DNA from: Clostridia bacterium
GTDB lineage: Bacteria > Bacillota > Clostridia > Christensenellales > Aristaeellaceae
NCBI GenBank assembly: GCA_017532155.1
Contig: JAFXJP010000058.1
Location: 1 to 38,831 of the forward strand
Direction of reading: 5' to 3'
Length of the DNA: 38,831 nt
The notes under the pieces are model-generated. The model had not been told where the DNA came from. It searched no databases and was given only the letters and a program-made list of their open reading frames with translations. Shown here piece by piece: positions 1-6,570 of the stretch. Numbering within the stretch: position 1 is the first letter of the stretch; the number at the start of each line of letters is the position of its first letter. Both the position numbers and the translations under genes were made by a program.

Positions 1-113
1 AAGTATCCATACCATTCATCGGTATCTTGACTCTCGGATATGATTTTATCAGCAATAGCACAAGCGTATTTATCATCTTTCGATGTCAAATTTGCAACGA
101 GGTTTTCGTGCAT
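1..113 (-). CDS. Unidentified protein, N-terminal fragment (cut by window edge)
   Basis: An ATG at 113 on the minus strand follows a strong GGAGGTG ribosome site (about 122-128) and opens an uninterrupted frame to the window edge, giving 37 residues beginning MHENLVANLTSKDDKYA. The visible part is acidic and predicted helical, with no signal peptide. It is clearly more AT-rich than most of the window. The start resembles small helical, HEAT-like bacterial proteins I have seen, but I cannot assign a family from so little sequence. A terminator at 164-199 separates it from the upstream oxidoreductase genes, so it probably has its own promoter. Confidence 0.6.
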   Translation of the reverse strand, partial: MHENLVANLTSKDDKYACAIADKIISESQDTDEWYGY

Positions 114-163
114 TAAATCTCACCTCCAAATTCAAGTTTGTTGCATTCATTCTATCACATCAA

Positions 164-199
164 TGAAAAAAACCGCAAGCCAGTAAAGGCTTGCGGTTT
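164..199 (-). terminator. Rho-independent terminator after the oxidoreductase pair
   Basis: A perfect 12-bp stem (170-181 with 188-199, sequence AAACCGCAAGCC and its complement) has a 6-nt loop and, read on the minus strand, runs into a T tract at 164-170. It lies about 30 bases after the stop codon of the gene ending at 232. Confidence 0.9.
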
Positions 200-231
200 C
201 TTTATTTGCATGATGCAAAACAGTTTTTTGC

Positions 232-1056
232 TCAGATTTCCACCCATTCGCCGGGGTTTGCCATGGCCTTGACGCCCGCTCCGCGCACCGCCATGATCCG
301 CAGCGTTTCGTCGTGCGGCACAATCTGCTTGGGATCGCGGAAGAAGGCAACCAGATGCTGCATGAAACCACGGAACATATCCGATTTCACCGTGATTTTC
401 TCCGCGCCTTCCGCCGTCTTGATATCCATCTTGAACGGAATATCCCCGGCATAGCCAGCCAGTGTAGCATAGCGGCCGTCCTTGAACGCAATCGCCATCG
501 TGTACCAGCCCTCGCCCGGCAGATACTGCACGCGGCGGGGCTCGCCGCGCATGAGCATCATGATGGGCTCAATCTGGTGAATGGCATATGTTTCAAATTC
601 ATTAGGACCGACAGACACAATCCCCCGCACATTTTGGATGCCCTGATATTCCTCCGCATAGCGCAGCGCCGAGGTGGAATAGCACGGCGTGCCGGAGGCT
701 TCCGCGATATCGAAAATGCGCTTGGCCGTTTCGTAATCGGGCGCGAAGGTCTTGTCCACATACGTAGGCTTGCCCGAGCGCAGCGACAGCTGGCAAAGCA
801 ATTCGTGCATTTCGCAGTTATCGGGCGAGAGCACCACCAGCGCGTCGCTCTTTTGAATCACTTCTTCGATGCTCTCCGCCTGCGCAATGCCCATATCGCT
901 GCACCATTTTTGCGTAGTGCGCCCGCCGATGGGACTGTCGATCATGCCGTAGGCAATCACTACTTCCATCTCGCCGCCCGACGCCTCGCGCAGCCACTGC
1001 GGATAGTGATTGGCATGCCATTCGTCCAGATAATAATCAATAAAACCGATTTTCAT
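232..1056 (-). CDS. Divergent Gfo/Idh/MocA-like oxidoreductase
   Basis: This 274-residue protein looks like a shortened relative of the Gfo/Idh/MocA NAD(P)-dependent sugar or inositol dehydrogenases. The first ~120 residues have the alternating strand-helix pattern of a Rossmann domain (MKIGFIDYYLDEW start; ALVVLSPDNCEMH strand-turn near 92-105). The usual glycine-rich GxGxxA loop is absent, and the family EKP motif is replaced by VDKTFAP near residue 120. It is also shorter than the ~330-380 residues usual for the family. The start codon overlaps the stop of the upstream dehydrogenase by one base (TAATG), so the two are translationally coupled and probably act on the same substrate or as a heteromer. 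Because the cofactor motif is degraded, it may be a non-catalytic partner or use a different substrate. The substrate cannot be read from sequence. Confidence 0.75.
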   Translation of the reverse strand: MKIGFIDYYLDEWHANHYPQWLREASGGEMEVVIAYGMIDSPIGGRTTQKWCSDMGIAQAESIEEVIQKSDALVVLSPDNCEMHELLCQLSLRSGKPTYVDKTFAPDYETAKRIFDIAEASGTPCYSTSALRYAEEYQGIQNVRGIVSVGPNEFETYAIHQIEPIMMLMRGEPRRVQYLPGEGWYTMAIAFKDGRYATLAGYAGDIPFKMDIKTAEGAEKITVKSDMFRGFMQHLVAFFRDPKQIVPHDETLRIMAVRGAGVKAMANPGEWVEI

Positions 1057-2114
1057 TACAGCTTAATCTCGCCGTGCTTTTCGGCAGAATCGTAGATCGC
1101 CTGCATGATCTGCGCGGTGATGATCACGGTATCGATGTGGGAAGGCAGCTTCTCACGCTTTTCCACGCAGTCGATAAAGGCGTCGATTTCATTCTGGAAA
1201 TGATCGCGCGTCTTGACTTCGGGCACATATTCCACCAGCGCGCCGTTCTCGGTGGTGTATACCTTGAAGGTAGAACCGTACTGCAGACGGATGCCGCCCT
1301 TATCGCCCATGAAGTCGATATAGGTTTCGGATTCGCCGATGTTCTGCGCCCAGGCGCCGTTGAAGGTGATCACGGGGCCTTCGGTGCGGATCATGCCGGT
1401 GACAGAGTCATCCACATCGTAGGTGCCGTTCAGGTTCTTGGTATTTTCCGCCCACATTTTGCGGTACACATAGTTTTTCATATCCTTGCCCAGGCGGCAG
1501 AAGGCTTCGCCCGACACCGTCAGGGGCTTGGGATCGCCGCAGCAGTACATGACGATATCCAGGTAGTGCACGCCCCAGTCAATCAGCGCGCCGCCGCCGG
1601 CGATGGCCTTGGTGGTGAAAGCGCCGCCCAGGCCCGGGATGGAGCGATGCGCGCGGAAGCTGACATACACATGGAACACTTCGCCCAGCTTGCCCTGATC
1701 GATATACTTCTTAATGGCGTTTACATTATCGTTGAAGCGGTTGACCACGCCGATATTGAGGATGCGGCCGGTCTCGTTCTGCACCTTTTTCATTTCCAGC
1801 GCTTCGGCATAAGTGCGGGCAGCAGGCTTTTCGCACAGCACGTCCTTACCGGCCTTCATGGCCGCGATGGAGATTTCGTTGTGCACATAATTGGGCGTAC
1901 AAACAGACACCGCCTGCACCTCGGGATCGTTGAGTACATCCATATAATTGGTGGTCACGCGGCTGTTTTCATTGCCGAATTTTTCCTTGGCGGCCTGCGC
2001 CTTTTCAATGATCAGGTCGCAGAACCATTTCATTTCAGCCTTTTCATTATTGGCGTAAGAAGGCATGTGCGCCGAATTGGCGATGGTACCGCAGCCGATA
2101 ATACCGATTTTCAT
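1056..2114 (-). CDS. Gfo/Idh/MocA family NAD(P)-dependent oxidoreductase
   Basis: A 352-residue cytoplasmic dehydrogenase of standard family length. The N-terminal Rossmann domain carries GCGTIA at residues 7-12, followed by the family signature CEKPAA near residue 95, where the Lys is the usual catalytic/substrate residue. The C-terminal domain contains GGGALIDWGVHYLD (about 175-188), matching the conserved GGxxxDxGxHxxD element. Family members oxidise or reduce sugars, inositols or glycosides with NAD(P)H; the substrate is not predictable here. The start at 2114 is preceded by an AGGAGG-type ribosome site. It is the first gene of a two-gene operon with the divergent paralogue at 232-1056, transcribed from the promoter at 2180-2207. 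Confidence 0.93.
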   Translation of the reverse strand: MKIGIIGCGTIANSAHMPSYANNEKAEMKWFCDLIIEKAQAAKEKFGNENSRVTTNYMDVLNDPEVQAVSVCTPNYVHNEISIAAMKAGKDVLCEKPAARTYAEALEMKKVQNETGRILNIGVVNRFNDNVNAIKKYIDQGKLGEVFHVYVSFRAHRSIPGLGGAFTTKAIAGGGALIDWGVHYLDIVMYCCGDPKPLTVSGEAFCRLGKDMKNYVYRKMWAENTKNLNGTYDVDDSVTGMIRTEGPVITFNGAWAQNIGESETYIDFMGDKGGIRLQYGSTFKVYTTENGALVEYVPEVKTRDHFQNEIDAFIDCVEKREKLPSHIDTVIITAQIMQAIYDSAEKHGEIKL

Positions 2115-2136
2115 TTTCTTTCCTCCTATAAATATG

Positions 2137-2156
2137 GATCATTTGCAAAAATGACC
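2137..2156. promoter_or_regulatory. Possible operator palindrome
   Basis: An inverted repeat GATCATTT-GCAA-AAATGACC (7 of 8 pairs matched) sits between the promoter -10 box (2180-2185) and the ribosome site of the oxidoreductase operon. The position, about +17 to +36, would suit a repressor. No cognate regulator is evident nearby. Confidence 0.3.
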
Positions 2157-2179
2157 AAATAATTCTTCCCGTAATTTTT

Positions 2180-2207
2180 ATTATACCATTTTCATCCATA
2201 AAATCAA
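2180..2207 (-). promoter_or_regulatory. Sigma-A promoter for the oxidoreductase pair
   Basis: On the minus strand, TTGATT (2202-2207) is followed after 16 bp by a perfect TATAAT (2180-2185). The -10 is extended by an upstream TGG. The leader to the start codon at 2114 is about 60 nt. Confidence 0.7.
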
Positions 2208-2232
2208 TTGACAAAACAGGCTGATATGGAAA

Positions 2233-2262
2233 ATCTCCTTAAAGCATTTGCTTCAAGGAGAT
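2233..2262 (-). terminator. Hairpin, likely terminator for the minus-strand Fe-S remnant
   Basis: ATCTCCTT pairs with AAGGAGAT, extended by AAGC/GCTT around an ATTT loop. It lies just after the stop codon at 2270-2272. On the minus strand it is followed only by a short TTTT, so termination may be inefficient. On the plus strand a T-rich stretch follows. Confidence 0.55.
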
Positions 2263-2269
2263 CACCTTT

Positions 2270-2947
2270 TTATTCTTTTTTCTTTTCGGGCTTGCAGTAT
2301 TCATTTTCACGAATTCCCGGATAATGCTGATCCAGATATGCTTCCCGGTAGGGATTTACGCCTGTCGGCGCGCTCTGCGGATACAGCGGCAAAGCCCAGC
2401 TTTCCTTCTTATAATACTGGTTGTGGAAGGTCTGTTCAATCCTGCCCGACTTTTCCAGAATATCATTACAGGCGCGGATGCAGCCTTTTGCGCCGCAGAT
2501 TGCAAAGTATCCGGTATGCGAAATGATTTGATTATAGTAATCAATCACAGCATGATTTCCCGGCTTGCGGCCCCAGGTGGCATTCGCCAGCGCATAGGTC
2601 AGAATGTACGCCTCTTCCTCTGTCATCTGAGAATTGCGCACATCAAAGGCCATATTGGGAAACTCTTTTTTCAGGAAGGGCGAACATTCGTTGTTCATGC
2701 CATGATGCGAAAGCGTGCATCTGCCCATCTGCACATCGCCAAACCAGATCTTCTTTTCACCAAAGTCCACAGTGATTCTCGCGCTTTCATCCCTGGGATC
2801 GGGAATGGCGCCGCCCGGACAGCTTCGGGTGCAGGCGCCGCAATGCAGGCACAGCGTGCCGGTATCCAGTATTTCGTCCGGCTCCAGCTCGCAATCGGTG
2901 AAAATCAGCCCCAGGCGTACGCGCGGCCATTTTGCTGTAAAATGCAC
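2270..2947 (-). pseudogene. 5'-truncated iron-sulfur (QueG-like/epoxyqueuosine reductase-type) protein
   Basis: The readable frame encodes about 225 residues starting at a poor GTG. The homologous part begins abruptly at PRVRLGLIFTDCELEPD, which in QueG-like ferredoxin proteins lies in mid-protein, after some 150-200 residues absent here. A single 4Fe-4S binding motif, CLHCGACTRSCP (Cys 33, 36, 39, 43), follows, then MGRCTLSHHGMNNEC and CGAKGCIRAC, which may bind a second cluster or metal. There is no ribosome site before the GTG, and an in-frame TGA lies just upstream. The upstream sequence instead continues, in another frame, into a small HTH-like gene (2787-3050). I infer that a deletion removed the N-terminal domain. 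A related intact double-length protein is at 34665-36992. It may be a non-functional remnant; an assembly error is the alternative. Confidence 0.65.
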
Positions 2948-3050
2948 CCAGCGAAAAGCGCATCATTTTGCAAAAGTCCATGATCGGGATATTCCGCTCT
3001 TGGAGCATGGCCACGACATTTCTGTACGGTGTCCTGTCTGCGTAGCTCAT
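2787..3050 (-). pseudogene. Truncated small HTH-like protein fused out of frame to the Fe-S remnant
   Basis: The ATG at 3050 overlaps the stop of the preceding HTH-like gene (ATGA overlap), so it was once a coupled second gene. Residues 1-42 (MSYADRTPYRN to GAFYSKMA) align by eye with the upstream protein: FCKMMRFSLGAFYSKMA matches IETMMGFKENEFIDKMS in spacing and hydrophobic pattern. Beyond about residue 42 the frame reads the Fe-S gene in the wrong phase, producing an Arg-rich tail with no family character, and stops at 2787. The real coding content therefore probably ends near 2925-2935. The intact paralogue has about 35 more residues after this point. Confidence 0.6.
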
Positions 3051-3280
3051 TTTCGCTTGGCAAAGAGTACTTCAAGCTCCATATCCTGCGCGCCGATCAG
3101 ATTTCTGAGCTTGATCATTTCCTCACCCGTCCAGGGAACAAGACCGCTCATTTTGTCAATAAACTCGTTCTCCTTGAAGCCCATCATGGTCTCGATCTCG
3201 ACAGGCGTGAACGGAGAGCGCGCAATTTCCTGCCGGAGCGTGGGATACATCTGCTGGATGATCTTTCCTTTCAGCCACAT
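3047..3280 (-). CDS. Small HTH-like putative regulator under an SOS box
   Basis: A 77-residue soluble protein. I chose the ATG at 3280 because an AAAGGAGGTG ribosome site sits directly before it; the longer upstream frame would start before the promoter. The central pattern TPVEIETMMGFKENEFIDKMSG, followed by PWTGEEMIKLRNLIG, resembles the helix-turn-helix and closing helix of small phage-repressor-like (XRE-type) domains, but key residues are not diagnostic. It ends in an ATGA overlap with a truncated paralogue. Its promoter carries a perfect LexA-type box, so expression is probably induced by DNA damage. A DNA-binding regulator is the best guess; a small structural protein is not excluded. 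Confidence 0.7.
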   Translation of the reverse strand: MWLKGKIIQQMYPTLRQEIARSPFTPVEIETMMGFKENEFIDKMSGLVPWTGEEMIKLRNLIGAQDMELEVLFAKRK

Positions 3281-3296
3281 AGTAGCACCTCCTTTA

Positions 3297-3319
3297 TGCG
3301 AACATTCGTTCGCATTATA
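3297..3319 (-). promoter_or_regulatory. LexA (SOS) box overlapping a sigma-A -10 element
   Basis: The 18-bp perfect palindrome TGCGAACATTCGTTCGCA (3297-3314) contains, on the minus strand, CGAAC-GAAT-GTTCG, an exact match to the Bacillus LexA consensus CGAAC-RNRY-GTTCG. It directly abuts TATAAT (3314-3319) of the promoter reading into the HTH-like gene at 3280. The -35 region is poor. LexA bound here would cover the transcription start. Confidence 0.75.
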
Positions 3320-3323
3320 GCGT

Positions 3324-3354
3324 AAAAAAACCGCCCGCGCTACCAACACGGGCG
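3324..3354 (-). terminator. Terminator of tRNA-Ser
   Basis: CGCCCG (3332-3337) pairs with CGGGCG (3349-3354) and is followed on the minus strand by seven T (3324-3330). It lies about 30 bases past the tRNA 3' end and insulates the SOS-box promoter from tRNA transcription. Confidence 0.85.
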
Positions 3355-3381
3355 ATTCTACAAAGCGAGGGCCATGCCCTC

Positions 3382-3472
3382 TGGCGGAGAGTTAGGGATT
3401 TGAACCCTAGATACGCTATCAACGTATACACGATTTCCAGTCGTGCGCCTTAGACCACTCAGCCAACTCTCC
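3382..3472 (-). tRNA. tRNA-Ser (anticodon GGA)
   Basis: On the minus strand the acceptor stem GGAGAGT (from 3472) pairs with ACTCTCC, followed by G and an encoded CCA (3382-3384). The D-arm GGCTGAGTGGTCTAAGGC, the anticodon stem-loop CACGA-CTGGAAA-TCGTG, a long variable arm (TACGTTGATAGCGTA) and the TTCAAAT T-loop are all recognisable. The anticodon GGA reads UCC and UCU. The long variable arm is the class II hallmark of serine tRNAs. Confidence 0.97.
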
Positions 3473-3501
3473 ACAGTGACTGCTGCTCATCAGCAAGGGA
3501 T

Positions 3502-3530
3502 ACTATATCACATTTTCTTTTTCAAGTCAA
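3502..3530 (-). promoter_or_regulatory. Sigma-A promoter of tRNA-Ser
   Basis: Minus-strand TTGACT (3525-3530), a 17-bp spacer and TATAGT (3502-3507) lie about 30 bp upstream of the mature tRNA 5' end. This is a near-consensus strong promoter, as expected for a tRNA. Confidence 0.85.
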
Positions 3531-3566
3531 TGCCTTTTTTCTGCAAATACAGATAGTTTTTTCAAA

Positions 3567-3710
3567 TTATTTCTTTCCCTTCCTGCGCCGCCAAAGATAT
3601 ACCATGAGCGCCGCCGCGAACAGCACCATGCCGCCTGCGATCATTACGCCGCTCAGCGAGCCGGTCACAAATACCGCCGTCGGGCCGTCTGCGCCGCCAA
3701 TAATCCCCAT
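3567..3710 (-). CDS. 47-residue membrane peptide with GGADGPT motif
   Basis: A small protein starting MGIIGGADGPTAVFVTGS, followed by one transmembrane helix (about residues 20-40) and a basic tail RRRKGKK. The GIIGGADGPTAIF-type motif is characteristic of the beta subunit of sodium-translocating decarboxylases (OadB family), where it forms part of the membrane core. Here it stands alone on a single-helix peptide. Such stand-alone peptides occur in Clostridia and tend to inherit the decarboxylase name, but no decarboxylase activity can be inferred from 47 residues. The start at 3710 is supported by an AAGGAGGGGGG ribosome site and a TATAAT (minus strand, 3733-3738, extended TGC). It is divergent from gpr. 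Confidence 0.75.
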   Translation of the reverse strand: MGIIGGADGPTAVFVTGSLSGVMIAGGMVLFAAALMVYLWRRRKGKK

Positions 3711-3756
3711 GCTTCCCCCCTCCTTTTGATTGATTATAGCATATTTTCTGCGCCGC

Positions 3757-3786
3757 GCATAGCGTTTTGCCGCCCGACGCATACTT
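3757..3786 (+). promoter_or_regulatory. Possible sigma-G/sigma-F promoter of gpr
   Basis: GCATA (3757-3761), an 18-bp spacer and CATACTT (3780-3786) fit the forespore pattern GHATR-N17/18-CATHMTA with one mismatch. gpr is forespore-expressed in Bacillus. The drawback is that transcription would start almost at the ribosome site (3792-3797), giving an unusually short leader. Confidence 0.4.
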
Positions 3787-3804
3787 TTTTCAGGAGGCGA
3801 AACA

Positions 3805-4734
3805 ATGCAGCAATACCGCACCGATCTGGCCATGGAACGCGTGAACGATTTTGGCTCGCTGTCCGGCGTACGCACAGAAAATGCAACGCTCGGCGCATTC
3901 TCACGCAACATCGTACAAATTGAAAATGAAGAGGCCGCCCGGCAATTGCAAAAGCCCTGCGGCCAGTATATCACCTTTCATACCCAGCAGCCCAAGCTGC
4001 TCTCCTCTGAGGAAAAATCGGAATTGGCCGGGCTGATTGCCGGAAGCCTGAGGCATCTGTTACCCCCGCATGGCGAAATTCTGATCGTCGGGCTTGGCAA
4101 CCGCCGCATCACATCGGACGCCTTGGGCAGCCGCGTGACCGAATCCGTGCTGATCACAAGGCACCTGAAGGACGTGCTGGCGCCCGCCATCCAGGGAAGG
4201 CTGCGCGGCGTGTGCGCGCTGTCCCCCGGCGTGCTGGGCGTTACCGGCATGGAAACAAAGGATATTGTCCGCGGCGCAGTCGATCATGTCAAGCCCTCCG
4301 CCGTCATTGCGGTGGATGCGCTCTCTGCCCGTGAATGCGCGCGCATTGGCACCACCATCCAGCTGACAGATACCGGCATCCAGCCCGGCAGCGGCGTTGG
4401 CAATCACCGCGAGGGGCTGACAAAAGAAACGCTGGGCGTGCCTGTAATTGCCATCGGCGTACCGCTGGTGGTCTATACTGCCGTGATTGTGCGCGATGCG
4501 CTCAGCATTCTGCTATCCGACATGGAGGATACGCAGGACAGCCGCGAAGCTGCTGCCGACAGCCTGGCGCAGCGCATTCTCAGCGCGGATCTGGGTGAAA
4601 TGGTCGTCACTCCGCGTGAAATTGACGAGCTGGTTGCCGCTTTGGCGCAAATCATCGCGCTGTCTCTCAATATCGCTCTGCAGCCGCGCCTCTCCCGGCA
4701 GGAAATCACCATGCTCACGCATGAAACGCTGTAA
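3805..4734 (+). CDS. gpr: GPR endopeptidase (spore protease)
   Basis: GPR is the A25-family protease that degrades small acid-soluble spore proteins early in germination, freeing DNA and supplying amino acids. The 309-residue product has the family's hallmarks: the N-terminal YRTDLAMER block, GLGNRRITSDALG (about 97-109), the core SPGVLGVTGMETKD (about 140-153), VIAVDALSAR, and the glycine-rich DTGIQPGSGVGN near 190-201. In Bacillus the enzyme is made as a zymogen in the forespore and autoprocessed near the N terminus; the short stretch before RTDLA is consistent with a small propeptide. The ATG at 3805 follows AGGAGG (3792-3797). spoIIP follows about 50 bp later, a conserved arrangement in Firmicutes. 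A weak forespore promoter candidate lies upstream. Confidence 0.97.
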   Translation: MQQYRTDLAMERVNDFGSLSGVRTENATLGAFSRNIVQIENEEAARQLQKPCGQYITFHTQQPKLLSSEEKSELAGLIAGSLRHLLPPHGEILIVGLGNRRITSDALGSRVTESVLITRHLKDVLAPAIQGRLRGVCALSPGVLGVTGMETKDIVRGAVDHVKPSAVIAVDALSARECARIGTTIQLTDTGIQPGSGVGNHREGLTKETLGVPVIAIGVPLVVYTAVIVRDALSILLSDMEDTQDSREAAADSLAQRILSADLGEMVVTPREIDELVAALAQIIALSLNIALQPRLSRQEITMLTHETL

Positions 4735-4747
4735 ACGAGCATACATA
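4719..4747 (+). promoter_or_regulatory. Candidate sigma-E promoter of spoIIP
   Basis: CATACATA (4740-4747) resembles the sigma-E -10 consensus CATACANT, and GCATGAA (4719-4725), 14 bp upstream, matches four of seven -35 positions. Bacillus spoIIP is sigma-E dependent. The -35 overlaps the end of gpr. Confidence 0.35.
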
Positions 4748-4785
4748 TAATCAGCCGTTATACCGTGCAAGGGAGGTCTGATCGT

Positions 4786-5652
4786 ATGCTGTCCTTCATT
4801 CAAAAATCCGCTGCCTGTCTGCTGATGGGCAGCTTTCTGCTGTTGATTTCTCTTTCCGGCGCACATGCGTCCATGTTTGCCGCCGAAACGCCTGCGCCTG
4901 CTCTCACCGCTGCGCCTTCCCCGCAAACGCCATCGCCCGCCCCGACAGCTGTGCCTGGCTTTTCGCTTAAAATTGTACCTGAACAAACACAGGATACGCC
5001 CGCTCCCTTCCGCGTGCTGATTTACCATACCCATACCTACGAAGCCTTCACTGCTACACAATCGCATCCCTACACCTCCAGCGAAAAATGGCGCACCAGC
5101 AACAACCAGTGCAATGTTGTCGCCCTGGGCGCATATCTGGCCGAATTACTCACCCAGGCCGGCGTAGCTGTCACGCATGATACCACAGCCTTTGAACCGC
5201 CCAAGCTGTCAAGCGCCTACGAACGCTCGCTTGCCATGCTGGAAAGCCGCACGCAAAACGGCGAAGAATATGATTTATATATTGATCTGCACCGCGACGC
5301 CTATTCAGAAAACAATGGTCCCAACACCGTTGAAAGCAACGGCGAAGAAGTTGCGCGGCTGATGTTCCTGATCGGCAAAGGCACCGGCCAGACAGGCGCC
5401 GGCTATGACGTAAAGCCCGATTTTGAGAGCAACCACACCATTGCAACGCTGCTTACCAACCGCCTGAACATGCAGCTTGAAGCGCTTTGCCGGCCCGTCA
5501 AAGTCAAATCAGGGCGCTACAATCAGCATATCGCTCCCTGCTGCGTATTGATCGAGGCAGGCAACAATCAAAACACGCTGGAAGAAGCACTGCGCGCCAT
5601 GCCCTATCTTGCCAATGCCATCTGCTCGCTTGCAGACGGGCAGATCGAATAG
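4786..5652 (+). CDS. spoIIP: Stage II sporulation protein P (cell-wall amidase/endopeptidase)
   Basis: SpoIIP works with SpoIID and SpoIIM at the septum, cutting stem peptides from glycan strands during septal thinning and engulfment. The 288-residue product has a signal or anchor helix (about 7-28), a Pro/Ala/Thr-rich linker (30-65), then the catalytic domain with YHTHTYEAF (about 83-91), IDLHRDAY (about 166-173) and IEAGNNQNTLEEA (about 256-268). These are the conserved metal-binding and catalytic blocks of the family. I placed the start at ATG 4786, nine bases after GGGAGG (4771-4776); an upstream in-frame GTG at 4765 precedes that ribosome site and is unlikely. It is adjacent to gpr, as in many spore formers. 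A second, differently built SpoIIP-type gene is at 13502-14587. Confidence 0.95.
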   Translation: MLSFIQKSAACLLMGSFLLLISLSGAHASMFAAETPAPALTAAPSPQTPSPAPTAVPGFSLKIVPEQTQDTPAPFRVLIYHTHTYEAFTATQSHPYTSSEKWRTSNNQCNVVALGAYLAELLTQAGVAVTHDTTAFEPPKLSSAYERSLAMLESRTQNGEEYDLYIDLHRDAYSENNGPNTVESNGEEVARLMFLIGKGTGQTGAGYDVKPDFESNHTIATLLTNRLNMQLEALCRPVKVKSGRYNQHIAPCCVLIEAGNNQNTLEEALRAMPYLANAICSLADGQIE

Positions 5653-5681
5653 TTGCGCATTTTTGCATTTCGTCATATAAT
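5653..5681 (+). promoter_or_regulatory. Sigma-A promoter of murI
   Basis: TTGCGC (5653-5658), a 17-bp spacer and a perfect TATAAT (5676-5681) lie immediately after the spoIIP stop. They give murI its own vegetative promoter with a leader of about 30 nt. Confidence 0.75.
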
Positions 5682-5717
5682 ATATGAAACTAATGCTTCA
5701 TCCTGCGGAGGATTATC

Positions 5718-6494
5718 ATGCAAAAGAATGCGCCCATCGGCATTTTTGACAGCGGCAGCGGCGGCATCAGCGTATTGCGCACAGCGCTTCGCATGCTGCC
5801 AAACGAACGCTTTTTATATTACGGCGATACTGCCAACGCACCCTACGGCACCAAAACAGAAGAAGAGGTAATCGCCTTGGCCAAGAACGTAGCCAAGCGC
5901 CTGCTCAACGCCGGCTGCAAGGCGCTGGTGATTGCCTGCAATACCGCCACCTGCGCAGCTGCCGCCACGCTGCGCGCCATGTATCCCGATCTGATTATCA
6001 TCGGTATGGAGCCGGCGCTGAAACTGGCGCACGACCTGCGCCCCGAGGGCGATATTCTGGTGCTGGCTACGCCCGTCTCGCTTTCTTCTGATAAATACCG
6101 TCTGCTCTACACCGCCTACGGGGCGCATGCGCATTCGCTGCCTTGCCCTGGGCTGATGGATTTTGTTGAGCGCGGCGACATTGACAGCGATGAATTAAAA
6201 GCCTATCTGATGGACAAGCTCTCTCCTTTCCTGAAGGATGGCCGCGTTCCCGCCGCCGTGGTGCTTGGCTGCACGCACTATGTTTTCCTCAAAAAAACCA
6301 TTGCCTCCCTGCTGCCCGAAAAAACGCTGGTGCTGGACGGCAATGAGGGCACCGTGCGCCAGCTGGGCCGCCGGCTTTCGGCGCAGAACCTGCTTTCCGA
6401 TCATCCTGCAATGCAGGAACGCGTGCAATTAACCACCTCCGGAGATTCCTCCGCCCTGGCGCTCATGCACCGCCTGCTGCATTTGCCCGAGTAA
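5718..6494 (+). CDS. murI: Glutamate racemase
   Basis: MurI converts L-glutamate to D-glutamate in the cytoplasm, without cofactor, for peptidoglycan stem peptides. The 258-residue protein has normal length and all signature elements: GIFDSGSGG (8-16) at the N terminus, YYGDTANAPYG (34-44), the first catalytic cysteine in ACNTAT (Cys74), and the second in GCTHY (Cys185). The ATG at 5718 is preceded by GGAGGA. It has its own promoter right after spoIIP, so it need not be sporulation-controlled. No clear terminator follows; a separate promoter drives the next gene. Confidence 0.97.
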   Translation: MQKNAPIGIFDSGSGGISVLRTALRMLPNERFLYYGDTANAPYGTKTEEEVIALAKNVAKRLLNAGCKALVIACNTATCAAAATLRAMYPDLIIIGMEPALKLAHDLRPEGDILVLATPVSLSSDKYRLLYTAYGAHAHSLPCPGLMDFVERGDIDSDELKAYLMDKLSPFLKDGRVPAAVVLGCTHYVFLKKTIASLLPEKTLVLDGNEGTVRQLGRRLSAQNLLSDHPAMQERVQLTTSGDSSALALMHRLLHLPE

Positions 6495-6541
6495 TTCTGT
6501 ACTGTTTTTGTATTAAAAGGGAATTTTTCGGTCAAAAACGC

Positions 6542-6570
6542 TTGCCAAGCCACCATATATCTGTTAGAAT
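6542..6570 (+). promoter_or_regulatory. Sigma-A promoter of the EF-G-like gene
   Basis: TTGCCA (6542-6547), a 17-bp spacer and TAGAAT (6565-6570). The transcript would carry a leader of about 80 nt before the start at 6660; I see no convincing hairpin or known riboswitch in it. Confidence 0.7.

Noticed and set aside
1074-2162. 362-residue plus-strand frame
   Set aside because: Antisense to the well-supported Gfo/Idh/MocA gene; ends inside its promoter region.
4765-4785. Upstream GTG start for spoIIP
   Set aside because: It lies before the GGGAGG ribosome site that clearly serves ATG 4786.
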